From contig DASQVO010000474.1 of the NCBI GenBank assembly GCA_035640715.1, positions 1-16,443 on the forward strand: a DNA stretch of 16,443 bases. Direction: 5' to 3'. Origin of the DNA: DASQVO01 sp035640715. Its GTDB lineage: Bacteria > Actinomycetota > Actinomycetes > Streptosporangiales > Streptosporangiaceae. The notes under the pieces are model-generated. The model was given only the letters and a program-made list of their open reading frames with translations, did not search any database and was not told where the DNA came from. The stretch's first letter is position 1. Every line of letters starts with the position of its first letter. The translations under genes and the position numbers were made by a program. Shown here one piece after another: positions 1-7,224 of this stretch.

Positions 1-1227
1 CGCGGGATGAATGCCGCGGGCCATCTCCCGCAGGTCATCCAGCACGCTCACCAGGCCCTCGGCCACGTGCGCCAGCTCGTCCCCGAGCTCGCCGAGCTGC
101 GGCGGGACCGCCGTCTGCGCGGCGCGCAGCGCGAGCGAGAGCGAGACCAGCCGCTGCTGGGCTCCATCGTGCAGGTCGCGCTCGATCTTCCTGCGGGTCT
201 CATCCGCGGTGGCCACGATGCGGGCCCGGGAGGCGGTGAGCTCCGCGAGGTTCTCGGCGTTCGAAACCGCGGTCGCGACCAGCTCGGTGAACGAGGCGAG
301 GCGCTTCTCGGTGTCCGGGGGCGGAGCCTTGCGCGTCACCGACACGACCAGCGCGCCCCAGCGGCGGCCCTGGACGATGATCGGGCTGGCCACTACCGAG
401 CTGAGTCCCAGCGTCCGCACGAGGTCGGCGAACGGCCCGGATGCGGTGCTCCAGGCGTCCTCGTCCATGCGGACAGAGCGGCCGGTGCGCCATACTGCCG
501 TGGTGACAGAGATGTCGTCGGGCTCCCGGCGCGCCCCGGCCGGTGTCTTGGCCAGGCCCGGGCCCTGCCCCGCGACAAGGATCGCGCCACCGTCGGGCTC
601 GAAGCGGAACACTGCGGCATCGCATGCATCGAAGAGCCGCCGGGCCTCCCCGGCGACGGCGGAGAAGATCTCAGCCGGGGGCACTCCGCGCGCCACCAGC
701 GTCGCGACCCGCCGCAGCGCCGCCTCGACCCGCCGGGACGACGCCTGCTCCTGGGCGAGCTGGGCGAGCTGGGCGATCAGGATCCCGGCAGCAGGCCCGG
801 CGATCGCGAACGCGATCAGCGAGACCAGGTCGAGCCCGAGCATAACGCCCGGGTTTCCATGGGGGAAAGCGTAGAAGAACTCTCCCCACAGGACACCGAG
901 CACGACCCCGGTGAGCGCCGGCCGCGCGCCACCGATGACCGCGACCGCGATGACCACCAGCAGCATGCAGAACAGGAACCCGCCCAGCGAGAGGGACAAC
1001 CGGAACGGGGTCAAGGCGAGCGTTACCAGCGCGGGGCCGACGACTGCGAGGACCCACGCTGCCACCCTGCGGGCGGGCGACCGCCTCCACAACCAGGCGC
1101 CAGCCAGCCCTCCCAGCGCGCTCACAACCTGAGAGTAACCGACAGTCATAATCAGCAACCGCGCGCACACACGGCGGCGCTGGCGGGCGACGAAGTTCTC
1201 CCCCAGTAAGCGCGTTGACGCGCTCAT
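1..1227 (-). CDS. Sensor histidine kinase with membrane N-terminus, GAF domain and HisKA_3 core (3' end outside window)
   Basis: Sensor kinase of a two-component system, NarL/LiaS/DesK type. The visible part is 409 residues. Residues about 20-160 hold four to five hydrophobic helices. Residues about 185-330 read as a GAF sensor domain, with the typical SSVVASPIIVQGRRWGALVV stretch. The dimerisation/phosphotransfer helix carries RDLHDGAQQRL, with the phospho-acceptor His at residue 353, and continues to REMARGIHPA. The HATPase domain and any response regulator gene would lie to the left of position 1. I chose the ATG at 1227 (MSASTRLLGENF) because the frame is open from there and it gives a short basic cytoplasmic start before the first helix; the ATG at 1149 is an alternative. 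The gene faces the same way as hpnH but sits 187 bases beyond its stop, so a shared transcript is not evident. The ligand cannot be told. Confidence 0.88.
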   Translation of the reverse strand, partial: MSASTRLLGENFVARQRRRVCARLLIMTVGYSQVVSALGGLAGAWLWRRSPARRVAAWVLAVVGPALVTLALTPFRLSLSLGGFLFCMLLVVIAVAVIGGARPALTGVVLGVLWGEFFYAFPHGNPGVMLGLDLVSLIAFAIAGPAAGILIAQLAQLAQEQASSRRVEAALRRVATLVARGVPPAEIFSAVAGEARRLFDACDAAVFRFEPDGGAILVAGQGPGLAKTPAGARREPDDISVTTAVWRTGRSVRMDEDAWSTASGPFADLVRTLGLSSVVASPIIVQGRRWGALVVSVTRKAPPPDTEKRLASFTELVATAVSNAENLAELTASRARIVATADETRRKIERDLHDGAQQRLVSLSLALRAAQTAVPPQLGELGDELAHVAEGLVSVLDDLREMARGIHPA

Positions 1228-1340
1228 TTGAGGATCCCTGCGGGAATCAGCGGCCGTCGGGGCAAGCCACACGTGAGACGTCGGGCCAGCTGAAACGGAG
1301 TTTGCTGGGAGAGCTGTTGAGCCGGCCGGTACGCCGCCGG

Positions 1341-1377
1341 GGGCGACACCAGTGCTTTTTCAGCGCAGGTGCCGCCC
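1341..1377 (-). terminator. Candidate terminator after hpnH
   Basis: Inverted repeat with 10-base arms GGGCGACACC and GGTGCCGCCC around a 17-base loop. Read as minus-strand RNA, the single mismatch becomes a G-U pair. It begins 37 bases past the hpnH stop. There is no clear U-tract, which is common in high-GC actinomycetes. The assignment rests on structure and position only. Confidence 0.5.
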
Positions 1378-1414
1378 AGAGCCGTGACCGACGCGGGCAG
1401 GGTGTCCGTCATGG

Positions 1415-2419
1415 TCAGTGGCTGGCGAGGGCACGCAGACTTTCCCGCAAGGATCCAGTGGTGGCGAGCACGGCGCTGGGTTCGTACCCGCAGTGGGCCA
1501 TGCAGTTGTCGCAGCGGGGGTCACGGCCGCGGCCGAACGCCTCCCAGTCGGTGGTGTCGAGCAGTTCCTGCCAGGTGCGGGCGTAGCCGTCGGCGAGCAG
1601 ATAGCAGGGACGCTGCCAGCCCAGCAGCGAGTAGGACGGCACCCCCCAGGGAGTGCACGCGAACTCGCGCTTACCCTCGAGGAAGTCCAGGTACAGCGGC
1701 GAGTGATTGAACCGCCACCGCTTGCGGCGGCCGTCGGCGAACGCCTTGCTGAACAGCTCGCGGGTCTGGTTGACGCCGAGGAACCGGTCCTGGTCGGGTG
1801 CCTTCTGGTAGGCGTAGCCGGGAGCGATCTCCATCCGGTCAACCCCGACCTCGTCGTTGAGATAGTCCAGGACATCGATCACCGTCTGCGGCGAATCGGT
1901 GTTGAAGACCGTCGTGTTGGTGTAGACGGCAAAACCGGCCTGCTTGGCGGCGCGGATCGCGGCGATGGCCTGGTCGAACACCCCTTGCTTGGCAACGGCC
2001 TCGTCGTGCCGGTCCCGCAGCCCGTCGATGTGCACCATCCACGCGAAGTTGCGGTGGGGAGTGAACCGGTGCAGGTGCTTGGTCAGCAGCACGGCGTTGG
2101 TGCACAGCACCACGAACCGCCGCCGCTTGAGCAGTTCGCGGACGATCTCGTCGATCTGCGGGTGCATCAGCGGCTCGCCGCCGGCGATCGACACCATTGG
2201 CGCGCCGCACTCTTCTACCGCAGCGATGGCCTGCTCCACCGGCATCCGCTGCTTGAGCAGCGACGCCGGATGCTGGATCTTGCCGCAGCCGCCGCACTTC
2301 AGGTTGCAGGCAAACAGCGGCTCCAGCTCCATGATCAGCGGGAACTTGTCCGCGCCGCGGAGTTTCTGCTTCACCAGATAGGTTCCGAGCTTCACCGTCA
2401 GGTGCAGCGGCAATGCCAT
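1415..2419 (-). CDS. hpnH: Adenosylhopane synthase HpnH, radical SAM
   Basis: Radical SAM enzyme that adds a 5'-deoxyadenosyl group to diploptene to give adenosylhopane, the first step in making extended (C35) hopanoid membrane lipids. The 334 residues are close to the usual family length. The cluster-binding motif is C38-N-L-K-C42-G-G-C45. SAM-binding features include AGGEPLMHP, and the strongly conserved HpnH-like segment MELEPLFACNLKCGGCGKIQHP is visible in pieces around it. The C-terminal third has the extra cysteines CDNCMAHCGYEPSAV of the DUF3463-type tail. A GGAGG ribosome-binding site (2425-2429 on the complement) lies five bases before the ATG. No other hopanoid gene (squalene-hopene cyclase, hpnG and others) is in the window. 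The gene is divergent from a TetR regulator and shares its upstream region, so control by that regulator is likely but inferred. Confidence 0.93.
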   Translation of the reverse strand: MALPLHLTVKLGTYLVKQKLRGADKFPLIMELEPLFACNLKCGGCGKIQHPASLLKQRMPVEQAIAAVEECGAPMVSIAGGEPLMHPQIDEIVRELLKRRRFVVLCTNAVLLTKHLHRFTPHRNFAWMVHIDGLRDRHDEAVAKQGVFDQAIAAIRAAKQAGFAVYTNTTVFNTDSPQTVIDVLDYLNDEVGVDRMEIAPGYAYQKAPDQDRFLGVNQTRELFSKAFADGRRKRWRFNHSPLYLDFLEGKREFACTPWGVPSYSLLGWQRPCYLLADGYARTWQELLDTTDWEAFGRGRDPRCDNCMAHCGYEPSAVLATTGSLRESLRALASH

Positions 2420-2474
2420 GTCTGCCTCCGTCAGCTGTCGTGTTGCGACGTCCGGTTACCGAGCCCGGACTGGA

Positions 2475-2491
2475 ACATACACGCTGTATGT
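2475..2491. promoter_or_regulatory. Probable TetR operator between hpnH and tetR
   Basis: Perfect inverted repeat ACATACA-CGC-TGTATGT (7-base arms, 3-base centre) in the 86-base gap between the two divergent genes. It ends 14 bases before the tetR start codon. Size and position suit a TetR-family dimer that regulates itself and probably hpnH. Binding is inferred from symmetry. Confidence 0.7.
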
Positions 2492-2496
2492 AACAT
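2491..2496 (+). promoter_or_regulatory. Candidate -10 element for a leaderless tetR transcript
   Basis: TAACAT lies nine bases before the tetR ATG, which places transcription start at or next to the ATG. No Shine-Dalgarno sequence precedes this ATG, so leaderless translation fits. The element directly abuts the operator, so a bound repressor would block RNA polymerase. No convincing -35 was seen. Confidence 0.4.
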
Positions 2497-2505
2497 GATG
2501 CTTGT

Positions 2506-3129
2506 ATGGTTACGCAACCAATGACTGGAGCGCAAGGCCGGCGCGCCGAGCATGCATCCGACACCCGCGCGGCACTGCTTGCTGCGGCGCGGCGCCTGTT
2601 CGCCGCCCATGGTTACGACGGCACCGGCACCGAGCAGATCGTCGCCGAGGCGCGGGTCACCCGCGGAGCGCTCTACCACCACTTCCGCGACAAAGCTGAT
2701 CTGTTCCGCGCGGTCATGGCAGAGGCGGCCGGGGAGGTTGCCCAGCAACTGACCGGCGAGCGGCTGGGCGAGCAGTCCGGATCACCGCTCGATGACGTCC
2801 GGGCCGGCGTCAGCGCGTTCCTGGACGTCTGCGTCGGCGGCGACTTCCAGCGGATCGTCCTGGTCGATGGGCCACGCGTCCTCGGCACCGACGCCTGGGA
2901 TCAGCTCGTCGACCGTTACGGGCGCAACCTCCTGGAAGAGTGGCTGAGCCGCGCGGTAGCGGCCCGCGACATCGAACCCGTGCCGGTACAGCCGCTCGCA
3001 CGATTGCTCATCGCGATGCTCACCGAAGCCAGCCTCGTCATCGCGCGCTCCAGCGTCCCCGCCAGCACCCGCACTGAGATGGGCGCCACCCTCGACCGGC
3101 TCCTCACCGGTCTGCGCTCGCACCCTTGA
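2506..3129 (+). CDS. TetR/AcrR family regulator, neighbour of hpnH
   Basis: One-component repressor, 207 residues, the standard size for the family. The N-terminal helix-turn-helix region (about residues 20-65) has the typical order TRAALLAAARRLFAAHGYDGTGTEQIV, VTRGALYHHFRDKADLF. The C-terminal ligand-binding helical domain (about residues 80-205) includes DGPRVLGTDAWDQL and RLLIAMLTEASLVIARS, resembling the TetR C-terminal class often seen in actinomycete regulators. The likely target is the shared hpnH/tetR region, which holds a 17-base palindrome just upstream of this gene. The inducing ligand is unknown. The ATG at 2506 appears leaderless; a second in-frame ATG at 2521 is possible. Confidence 0.9.
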   Translation: MVTQPMTGAQGRRAEHASDTRAALLAAARRLFAAHGYDGTGTEQIVAEARVTRGALYHHFRDKADLFRAVMAEAAGEVAQQLTGERLGEQSGSPLDDVRAGVSAFLDVCVGGDFQRIVLVDGPRVLGTDAWDQLVDRYGRNLLEEWLSRAVAARDIEPVPVQPLARLLIAMLTEASLVIARSSVPASTRTEMGATLDRLLTGLRSHP

Positions 3130-3143
3130 CGGGGCCGCCCCGG
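3129..3143 (+). terminator. Candidate short terminator hairpin at the tetR stop
   Basis: A compact GC stem (CGGGG, loop CCG, CCCCG) begins at the last base of the tetR stop codon. A second small hairpin (TCTGGC-ACC-GCCAGA, 3198-3212) follows. The stems are short, so this is weak evidence. I see no gene in the rest of 3130-3348. Confidence 0.3.
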
Positions 3144-3335
3144 CGTCTCACTTCCCGCGCTCTGGGACGGCCCTCCGGCCCGGTTCTCATTGCGCGCTCT
3201 GGCACCGCCAGAAGCCGGGATGGCCGGGAGCAGAACACAGACCGTAGAAACCGGCCTGCCGGAAATGCAGGGACGGGCAAGGGCCGCGCAGGTGCGAGAT
3301 GTAATTCGGCTCCCGGCCGGGCCAAGCTCCACAGC

Positions 3336-3341
3336 TAGACT
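3336..3341 (+). promoter_or_regulatory. Candidate -10 element of a leaderless moaE-moaD transcript
   Basis: TAGACT fits the TANNNT pattern of actinobacterial -10 boxes. It ends seven bases before the moaE ATG, so transcription would start at about that ATG. No ribosome-binding site is present. A -35 box was not recognised. Confidence 0.4.
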
Positions 3342-3348
3342 CTGAGCC

Positions 3349-3777
3349 ATGGATGTGATCAGGATGCTGAGCGTGACCGAGGCTCCGCTATCGGTCCCGG
3401 ACGTCTATGCATCGGTGTCCGACGTGCCCTCCGCCGGCGGCATCGCCCTGTTCGTTGGCGTCGTCCGCAACGAAGACGAGGGGCGGGCGGTCACGGAGCT
3501 CGGCTACTCGGCACATCCGGATGTCGGAACGTACCTGCGCCAGGTGGTTAGCAAAGCCATCACTCAGTACCCCATTCATGCCGTCTCAGCCGTGCACCGC
3601 ATCGGCGACCTCAAAATTGGCGAGATTGCCGTCATTGTCGCGGTGGCCTGCCCCAGGCGCGGCGATGCCTTTGATGCCTGCCGCCAGATCATCGAGGAGA
3701 TCAAGCACGCCGTGCCGATCTGGAAGCACCAGCGCTTTGCGGATGGCGATACCGAGTGGGTCGGCGCGGAAGGCTAG
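3349..3777 (+). CDS. moaE: Molybdopterin synthase catalytic subunit MoaE
   Basis: Large subunit of molybdopterin synthase, which inserts two sulfurs from MoaD thiocarboxylate into cyclic pyranopterin monophosphate during molybdenum cofactor synthesis. Length is 142 residues, near the usual 140-150. The family signature GGIALFVGVVRN places the conserved Arg at position 40. HRIGDLKIGEIAVIVAVACPRR precedes the active-site lysines in EEIKHAVPIWKHQRF, at residues 119 and 126, matching the positions known from the E. coli enzyme. moaD follows after 11 bases, so the two subunits are co-transcribed. The order moaE-moaD is the reverse of E. coli. The start at 3349 fits a leaderless transcript; an in-frame ATG at 3364 is possible. 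Confidence 0.94.
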   Translation: MDVIRMLSVTEAPLSVPDVYASVSDVPSAGGIALFVGVVRNEDEGRAVTELGYSAHPDVGTYLRQVVSKAITQYPIHAVSAVHRIGDLKIGEIAVIVAVACPRRGDAFDACRQIIEEIKHAVPIWKHQRFADGDTEWVGAEG

Positions 3778-3788
3778 CGAGAGCCGAT

Positions 3789-4046
3789 ATGAGCAAGGTA
3801 ACGATACGTTACTGGGCAGCGGCGAAAGACGCGGCGGGCGTAGCTGAGGAGGCGGTCGCCGCCGAAACGCTGGCCGACGCCCTGGATATTGCGCGTAACC
3901 GGCACGCCGACCCGCGTTTTGCCCCGGTGCTCGCCCGCTCATCCTTCCTCGTTGACGGAGCGCAGGCCGGACGTCACGCGGCCGAGACCATCACGTTGCC
4001 TGACGGCGCAGTGATCGAGGTTCTCCCGCCGTTCGCGGGTGGCTAA
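3789..4046 (+). CDS. moaD: Molybdopterin synthase sulfur-carrier subunit MoaD
   Basis: Ubiquitin-like small subunit of molybdopterin synthase. Its C-terminal glycine is adenylated and thiocarboxylated by a MoeB/MoeZ-type enzyme, then delivers sulfur to MoaE. Length is 85 residues, typical of the family. The N-terminal strand VTIRYWAAAKDAAG and the ending VIEVLPPFAGG with the obligatory Gly-Gly tail are clear. I chose the ATG at 3789 (MSKVTIRYW) because an upstream in-frame ATG at 3756 would lie inside moaE and add residues not seen in the family. The gap from the moaE stop is 11 bases and only a weak GCGAGAG Shine-Dalgarno is present, so translation may be coupled. No other molybdenum cofactor gene is in the window. 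Confidence 0.93.
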   Translation: MSKVTIRYWAAAKDAAGVAEEAVAAETLADALDIARNRHADPRFAPVLARSSFLVDGAQAGRHAAETITLPDGAVIEVLPPFAGG

Positions 4047-4194
4047 CCGGAACCGGGCCGCCCTCCCCCATCGGCGCATCCCCGGCACGGCCGGCCCGCC
4101 AGCCCGCGCGCCGAAGCGAGCCGGGACGTGAACCGCCCGGCCGATGACATCCGGGCCCCGGCGTCGTCTATGTCGATATGGAACCCAGCGCCGT

Positions 4195-4232
4195 CCCGGC
4201 TGGACGTCACGCGAGGGCGGCGTCCAGCCGGG
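4195..4232 (+). terminator. Hairpin, probable moaED terminator
   Basis: Perfect 12-bp stem (CCCGGCTGGACG and CGTCCAGCCGGG) with a 14-base loop, 149 bases past the moaD stop. There is no U-tract. The stem is strong enough for an intrinsic-like terminator, but the distance from moaD leaves other roles open. Confidence 0.5.
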
Positions 4233-4331
4233 CGGCGCGCGGCAGGAGATCACCGACGGGCAGCGGTGCGGCACGGAAATCAGGTGTGTCGGTTCCGGTC
4301 ACCGGCGCAGACTGTGGGGATGACCGATGTG

Positions 4332-4369
4332 GACGTCCAGGCCGGCCCGCGCGGGCCGGCCTGGACGTC
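4332..4369. terminator. Perfect 38-bp palindrome, probable katG (possibly bidirectional) terminator
   Basis: Left arm GACGTCCAGGCCGGCCCGC is followed with no spacer by its exact complement. As RNA it folds into a 17-bp stem with a four-base CGCG loop. It starts four bases beyond the katG stop codon and lies between convergent genes, so it can stop transcription from both sides. No U-run is present on either strand. Confidence 0.75.
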
Positions 4370-4373
4370 GTGA

Positions 4374-6596
4374 TCAGACGAGGTCGAACCGGTCCAGGTT
4401 CATCACCTTGACCCACGCCGCGACGAAGTCGGTCACGAACTTCTCCTTCGCGTCATCGCTCGCGTAGACCTCCGCGAGCGCGCGGAGCTCGGAGTTCGAC
4501 CCGAAGACGAGGTCGACCCGGCTGCCGGTCCACTTCACCTCGCCCGTGGCCGCGTCGCGGCCATCGAAGGTGTTCTCGTCCCCGTTCGGCTCCCACGCCG
4601 TGCCCATGTCGAGCAGGTTGACGAAGAAGTCGTTGGTCAGGGATCCGGGGGTGGTGGTGAAGACGCCGAGCGGCGACTGCTGGTAGTTCGCGCCCAGGAC
4701 ACGGAGGCCACCGACGAGGACCGTCATCTCCGGGGCGCTCAGGGTCAGCAGGTTCGCCTTGTCGATGAGGAGGTACTCGGCCGGCAGCCGGTTGCCCTTC
4801 CCGAGGTAGTTGCGGAACACGTCTGCCTTCGGCTCGAGCACGGCGAACGACTCCACGTCGGTCTGCTCCTGTGACGCGTCGGTGCGGCCCGGCGTGAAGG
4901 GGACCTCCACGTCGAAGCCGGCGTCCCTGGCGGCCTGCTCGACGGCCGCACCGCCGGCGAGCACGATCAGGTCGGCCAGCGAGACCTTCTTGTTGCCGGA
5001 CTGGGCGGCGTTGAAGGATTCCTGGATCCCCGTCAGGGTGCGCAGCACCGTCGCCAGCTGGTCGGGCTGGTTGACCTCCCAGCCGCTCTGCGGCTCGAGG
5101 CGGATGCGGGCGCCGTTGGCGCCGCCGCGCTTGTCACTGCCGCGGAAGGTAGAGGCCGACGCCCACGCGGTGGACACGAGCTGGGCCACAGACAGGCCCG
5201 AGGCGAGGATCTGGCTCTTCAGGGCGGCGATGTCCGCCGCGTCGGCAAGCTCGTGGCCGACCGCCGGAACGGGGTCCTGCCACAGCAGCGTCTCGGCGGG
5301 GACCTCTGGGCCGAGGTAGCGCACGACCGGGCCCATGTCGCGGTGGGTCAGCTTGAACCACGCGCGGGCGAAGGCGTCCGCGAACTCGTCCGGGTGTTCC
5401 AGGAAGCGCCGGGAGATCGGCTCATAGATCGGGTCGAGCCGGAGCGCGAGATCGGTCGTCAGCATCGTCGGGGGACGGCGCTTCGACGGGTCCTGGGGGT
5501 CGGGGACGGTACCCGCCCCGGCGCCGTCCTTCGGCTGCCACTGGTTCGCGCCGGCGGGGCTCTTGGTCAGCTCCCACTCGTAGCCGAACAGGGTCTCGAG
5601 GAAGCTGTTGTCCCATTTGGTCGGGGTAGGAGTCCACGTGACCTCGATACCGCTGGTGATCGCGTCGCGGCCCTTGCCGGTGCCGTAGCTGCTCTTCCAG
5701 CCGAGGCCCTGCTGCTCGATCGGGGCCGCCTCGGGATCGGGGCCGACGGCGTCCGCCGGGCCGGCACCGTGGGTCTTGCCGAAGGTGTGACCACCGGCGA
5801 TCAGCGCGACCGTCTCCTCGTCGTTCATCGCCATCCGGCGGAACGTCTCACGGATGTCGCGGGCCGCGGCGAGCGGGTCCGGGTTGCCGTTCGGGCCCTC
5901 CGGGTTGACGTAGATGAGGCCCATCTGGACCGCGGCGAGGGGGTCCTCGAGCTCGCGGTCGCCGGTGTAGCGCTCGTCACCGAGCCAGATGGTCTCCGGG
6001 CCCCAGTAGACGTCCTCGTCGGGCTCCCAGACGTCCTCCCGGCCGCCGCCGAAGCCGAAGGTCTTGAAGCCCATCGATTCCAGGGCGACGTTGCCGGCCA
6101 GGATCATCAGGTCGGCCCAGGAGATCTTCTGGCCGTACTTCTTCTTGACCGGCCACAGCAGGCGGCGGGCCTTGTCCAGGTTCACGTTGTCCGGCCAGCT
6201 GTTGAGGGGGGCGAAGCGCTGCTGGCCCGCTCCGGCGCCGCCGCGGCCGTCGCTGATCCGGTAGGTGCCCGCGCTGTGCCACGCCATCCGGATGATGAGC
6301 GGGCCGTAGTGGCCGAAGTCGGCCGGCCACCAGTCCTGCGAGGTCGTCAGCACCTCCGCGATGTCGCGCTTCACGGCGGCGAGGTCGAGGCTCTTGAACG
6401 CCTCGGCGTAGCTGAACTTCTCCCCGAGGGGGTTGGCCGCGGGGTGGTGCTTGGCCAGGATCTTCAGGTTGAGCCGATCCGGCCACCACTGGCGGTTCCC
6501 GCCGCCCTGGGTCGGGTGCGGGGCGCGCGCGACCGGGCAGCCACCTACCTCCTCTGTCTTCGGGTCGGCGATGATTGCGTCGTCGTTCTCAGGCAT
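4374..6596 (-). CDS. katG: Catalase-peroxidase KatG
   Basis: Bifunctional heme enzyme that breaks down hydrogen peroxide and has peroxidase activity; cytoplasmic. At 740 residues it matches M. tuberculosis KatG in length and, as far as I can count, in numbering. The distal heme site IIRMAWHSAGTYR gives Arg103, Trp106 and His107. Tyr229 (GLIYVNPEGPNG) and Met255 (FRRMAMNDEE) complete the Trp-Tyr-Met adduct needed for catalase activity. The proximal heme ligand is His270 in GGHTFGKTHGAG. Ser315, in the AITSGIEV loop, is the residue whose change gives isoniazid resistance in M. tuberculosis. The second, heme-less KatG half follows and ends at LDRFDLV. A GGAAGG ribosome-binding site lies six bases before the ATG. 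furA is 33 bases upstream on the same strand, the classic furA-katG operon. Confidence 0.97.
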   Translation of the reverse strand: MPENDDAIIADPKTEEVGGCPVARAPHPTQGGGNRQWWPDRLNLKILAKHHPAANPLGEKFSYAEAFKSLDLAAVKRDIAEVLTTSQDWWPADFGHYGPLIIRMAWHSAGTYRISDGRGGAGAGQQRFAPLNSWPDNVNLDKARRLLWPVKKKYGQKISWADLMILAGNVALESMGFKTFGFGGGREDVWEPDEDVYWGPETIWLGDERYTGDRELEDPLAAVQMGLIYVNPEGPNGNPDPLAAARDIRETFRRMAMNDEETVALIAGGHTFGKTHGAGPADAVGPDPEAAPIEQQGLGWKSSYGTGKGRDAITSGIEVTWTPTPTKWDNSFLETLFGYEWELTKSPAGANQWQPKDGAGAGTVPDPQDPSKRRPPTMLTTDLALRLDPIYEPISRRFLEHPDEFADAFARAWFKLTHRDMGPVVRYLGPEVPAETLLWQDPVPAVGHELADAADIAALKSQILASGLSVAQLVSTAWASASTFRGSDKRGGANGARIRLEPQSGWEVNQPDQLATVLRTLTGIQESFNAAQSGNKKVSLADLIVLAGGAAVEQAARDAGFDVEVPFTPGRTDASQEQTDVESFAVLEPKADVFRNYLGKGNRLPAEYLLIDKANLLTLSAPEMTVLVGGLRVLGANYQQSPLGVFTTTPGSLTNDFFVNLLDMGTAWEPNGDENTFDGRDAATGEVKWTGSRVDLVFGSNSELRALAEVYASDDAKEKFVTDFVAAWVKVMNLDRFDLV

Positions 6597-6629
6597 GGGA
6601 ATCCTTCCGGGCTAGGCGGATCACGGTGC

Positions 6630-7067
6630 TCATGAACTGAGGGCGGTGGAACAGCCGGGGCACAGGCCCCAGTAGACGACCTCGGCCTCGTCGATCGAGA
6701 AGCCGTGGTCGTCCGACGCGGTCAGGCAGGGCGCCTCGCCGACCGCGCAGTCGACGTCAGCGACGACACCGCACGACCGGCACACGACGTGGTGGTGGTT
6801 GTCCCCGACGCGTCCCTCGAACCGGGCCGGGCTGCCAGCCGGTTCGATGCGGCGCAGGAGTCCAGCCGCGGTGAGCGCATGGAGGGCCTCATACACGGCT
6901 TGAAGGGTGACATGGCCTACGCGATCGCGCACCCCGGAGGCGATCGCCTCGACGCCGAGATGGTCACCGTCCCGGACGGTCTCGAGCAGTGCGACGCGGG
7001 CGGCCGTCACCCGCAGGCCGGCACCGCGCAGTTCCTCGGCGGTGGTCGGAGTCTGGGATGCGGCCAT
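6630..7067 (-). CDS. furA: Fur-family regulator FurA, repressor of katG
   Basis: Metal-dependent, redox-sensing Fur-family repressor of 145 residues. The N-terminal winged helix includes GLRVTAARVALLETV and VTLQAVYEALHALTAAGLLRRIEPAGSPARFE. The metal-binding half has HHH at 91-93 followed by C96-R-S-C99, and a second pair C136-P-G-C139, the usual structural zinc site. It is directly upstream of katG, as in mycobacteria and Streptomyces, where FurA/FurS represses its own operon and is released by oxidation. The palindrome TTCATAAATGAA lies in the promoter just ahead of this gene. No Shine-Dalgarno sequence precedes the ATG and the predicted transcription start is at the ATG, so the mRNA is probably leaderless. 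Confidence 0.94.
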   Translation of the reverse strand: MAASQTPTTAEELRGAGLRVTAARVALLETVRDGDHLGVEAIASGVRDRVGHVTLQAVYEALHALTAAGLLRRIEPAGSPARFEGRVGDNHHHVVCRSCGVVADVDCAVGEAPCLTASDDHGFSIDEAEVVYWGLCPGCSTALSS

Positions 7068-7074
7068 GGCGCTA

Positions 7075-7104
7075 AACCTACATTCATAAATGAAAACGGT
7101 TCAA
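7075..7104 (-). promoter_or_regulatory. furA-katG promoter
   Basis: Read on the minus strand: -35 TTGAAC (7099-7104), an 18-base spacer, and -10 TAGGTT (7075-7080). Transcription would start about seven bases on, at or next to the furA ATG. The two boxes match the main vegetative sigma consensus moderately well and the spacing is good. Confidence 0.6.
7083..7094. promoter_or_regulatory. Probable FurA operator
   Basis: Inverted repeat TTCAT-AA-ATGAA in an AT-rich patch, lying wholly between the -35 and -10 boxes of the furA promoter. Position and composition fit autorepression by a Fur-family dimer. Specific binding is inferred. Confidence 0.6.
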
Positions 7105-7224
7105 GACAACTAATGGTTAAAGTCTGGTGCCGTCGACCTCGTGCAGCGGGTCAGCGACAATAGTCGCGTGTCCGGGCTGCCGGCCTGCCTGCTGGCCGCC
7201 AGACATGATGATGAGGAGGCCTCC

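Larger units (their letters stand above)
4047..4373. other. 327-base spacer between convergent moaED and furA-katG, no convincing gene
   Basis: This stretch contains two strong hairpins (4195-4232 and 4332-4369) and otherwise no ORF that I can support. Both hairpins carry the words CTGGACG and CGTCCAG in their arms. A 31-codon minus-strand frame ending at 4207 was considered and not accepted. Confidence 0.6.

Noticed and set aside
7..1209. Long plus-strand frame of 400 codons over the left end
   Set aside because: It is an Arg/Gly/Pro-rich shadow. The minus strand encodes a sensor kinase with GAF domain and RDLHDGAQQRL motif across the same bases.
1209..1224. Small palindrome AGCGCG-TTGA-CGCGCT as a kinase operator
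   Set aside because: With the kinase start placed at 1227 it falls inside the first codons of the gene, so it is more likely incidental.
1418..2524. Plus-strand frame of 368 codons opposite hpnH
   Set aside because: Antisense shadow of hpnH without recognisable domains or a ribosome-binding site.
4207..4302. Minus-strand 31-codon frame beginning VTGTDTPDF
   Set aside because: It ends inside a hairpin, has no ribosome-binding site and would begin just after the katG terminator; too little to support a gene.
5253..6635. Plus-strand frame of 460 codons opposite katG
   Set aside because: Lies antisense to katG, whose protein matches its family over its full length. The frame is open because of high third-position GC.
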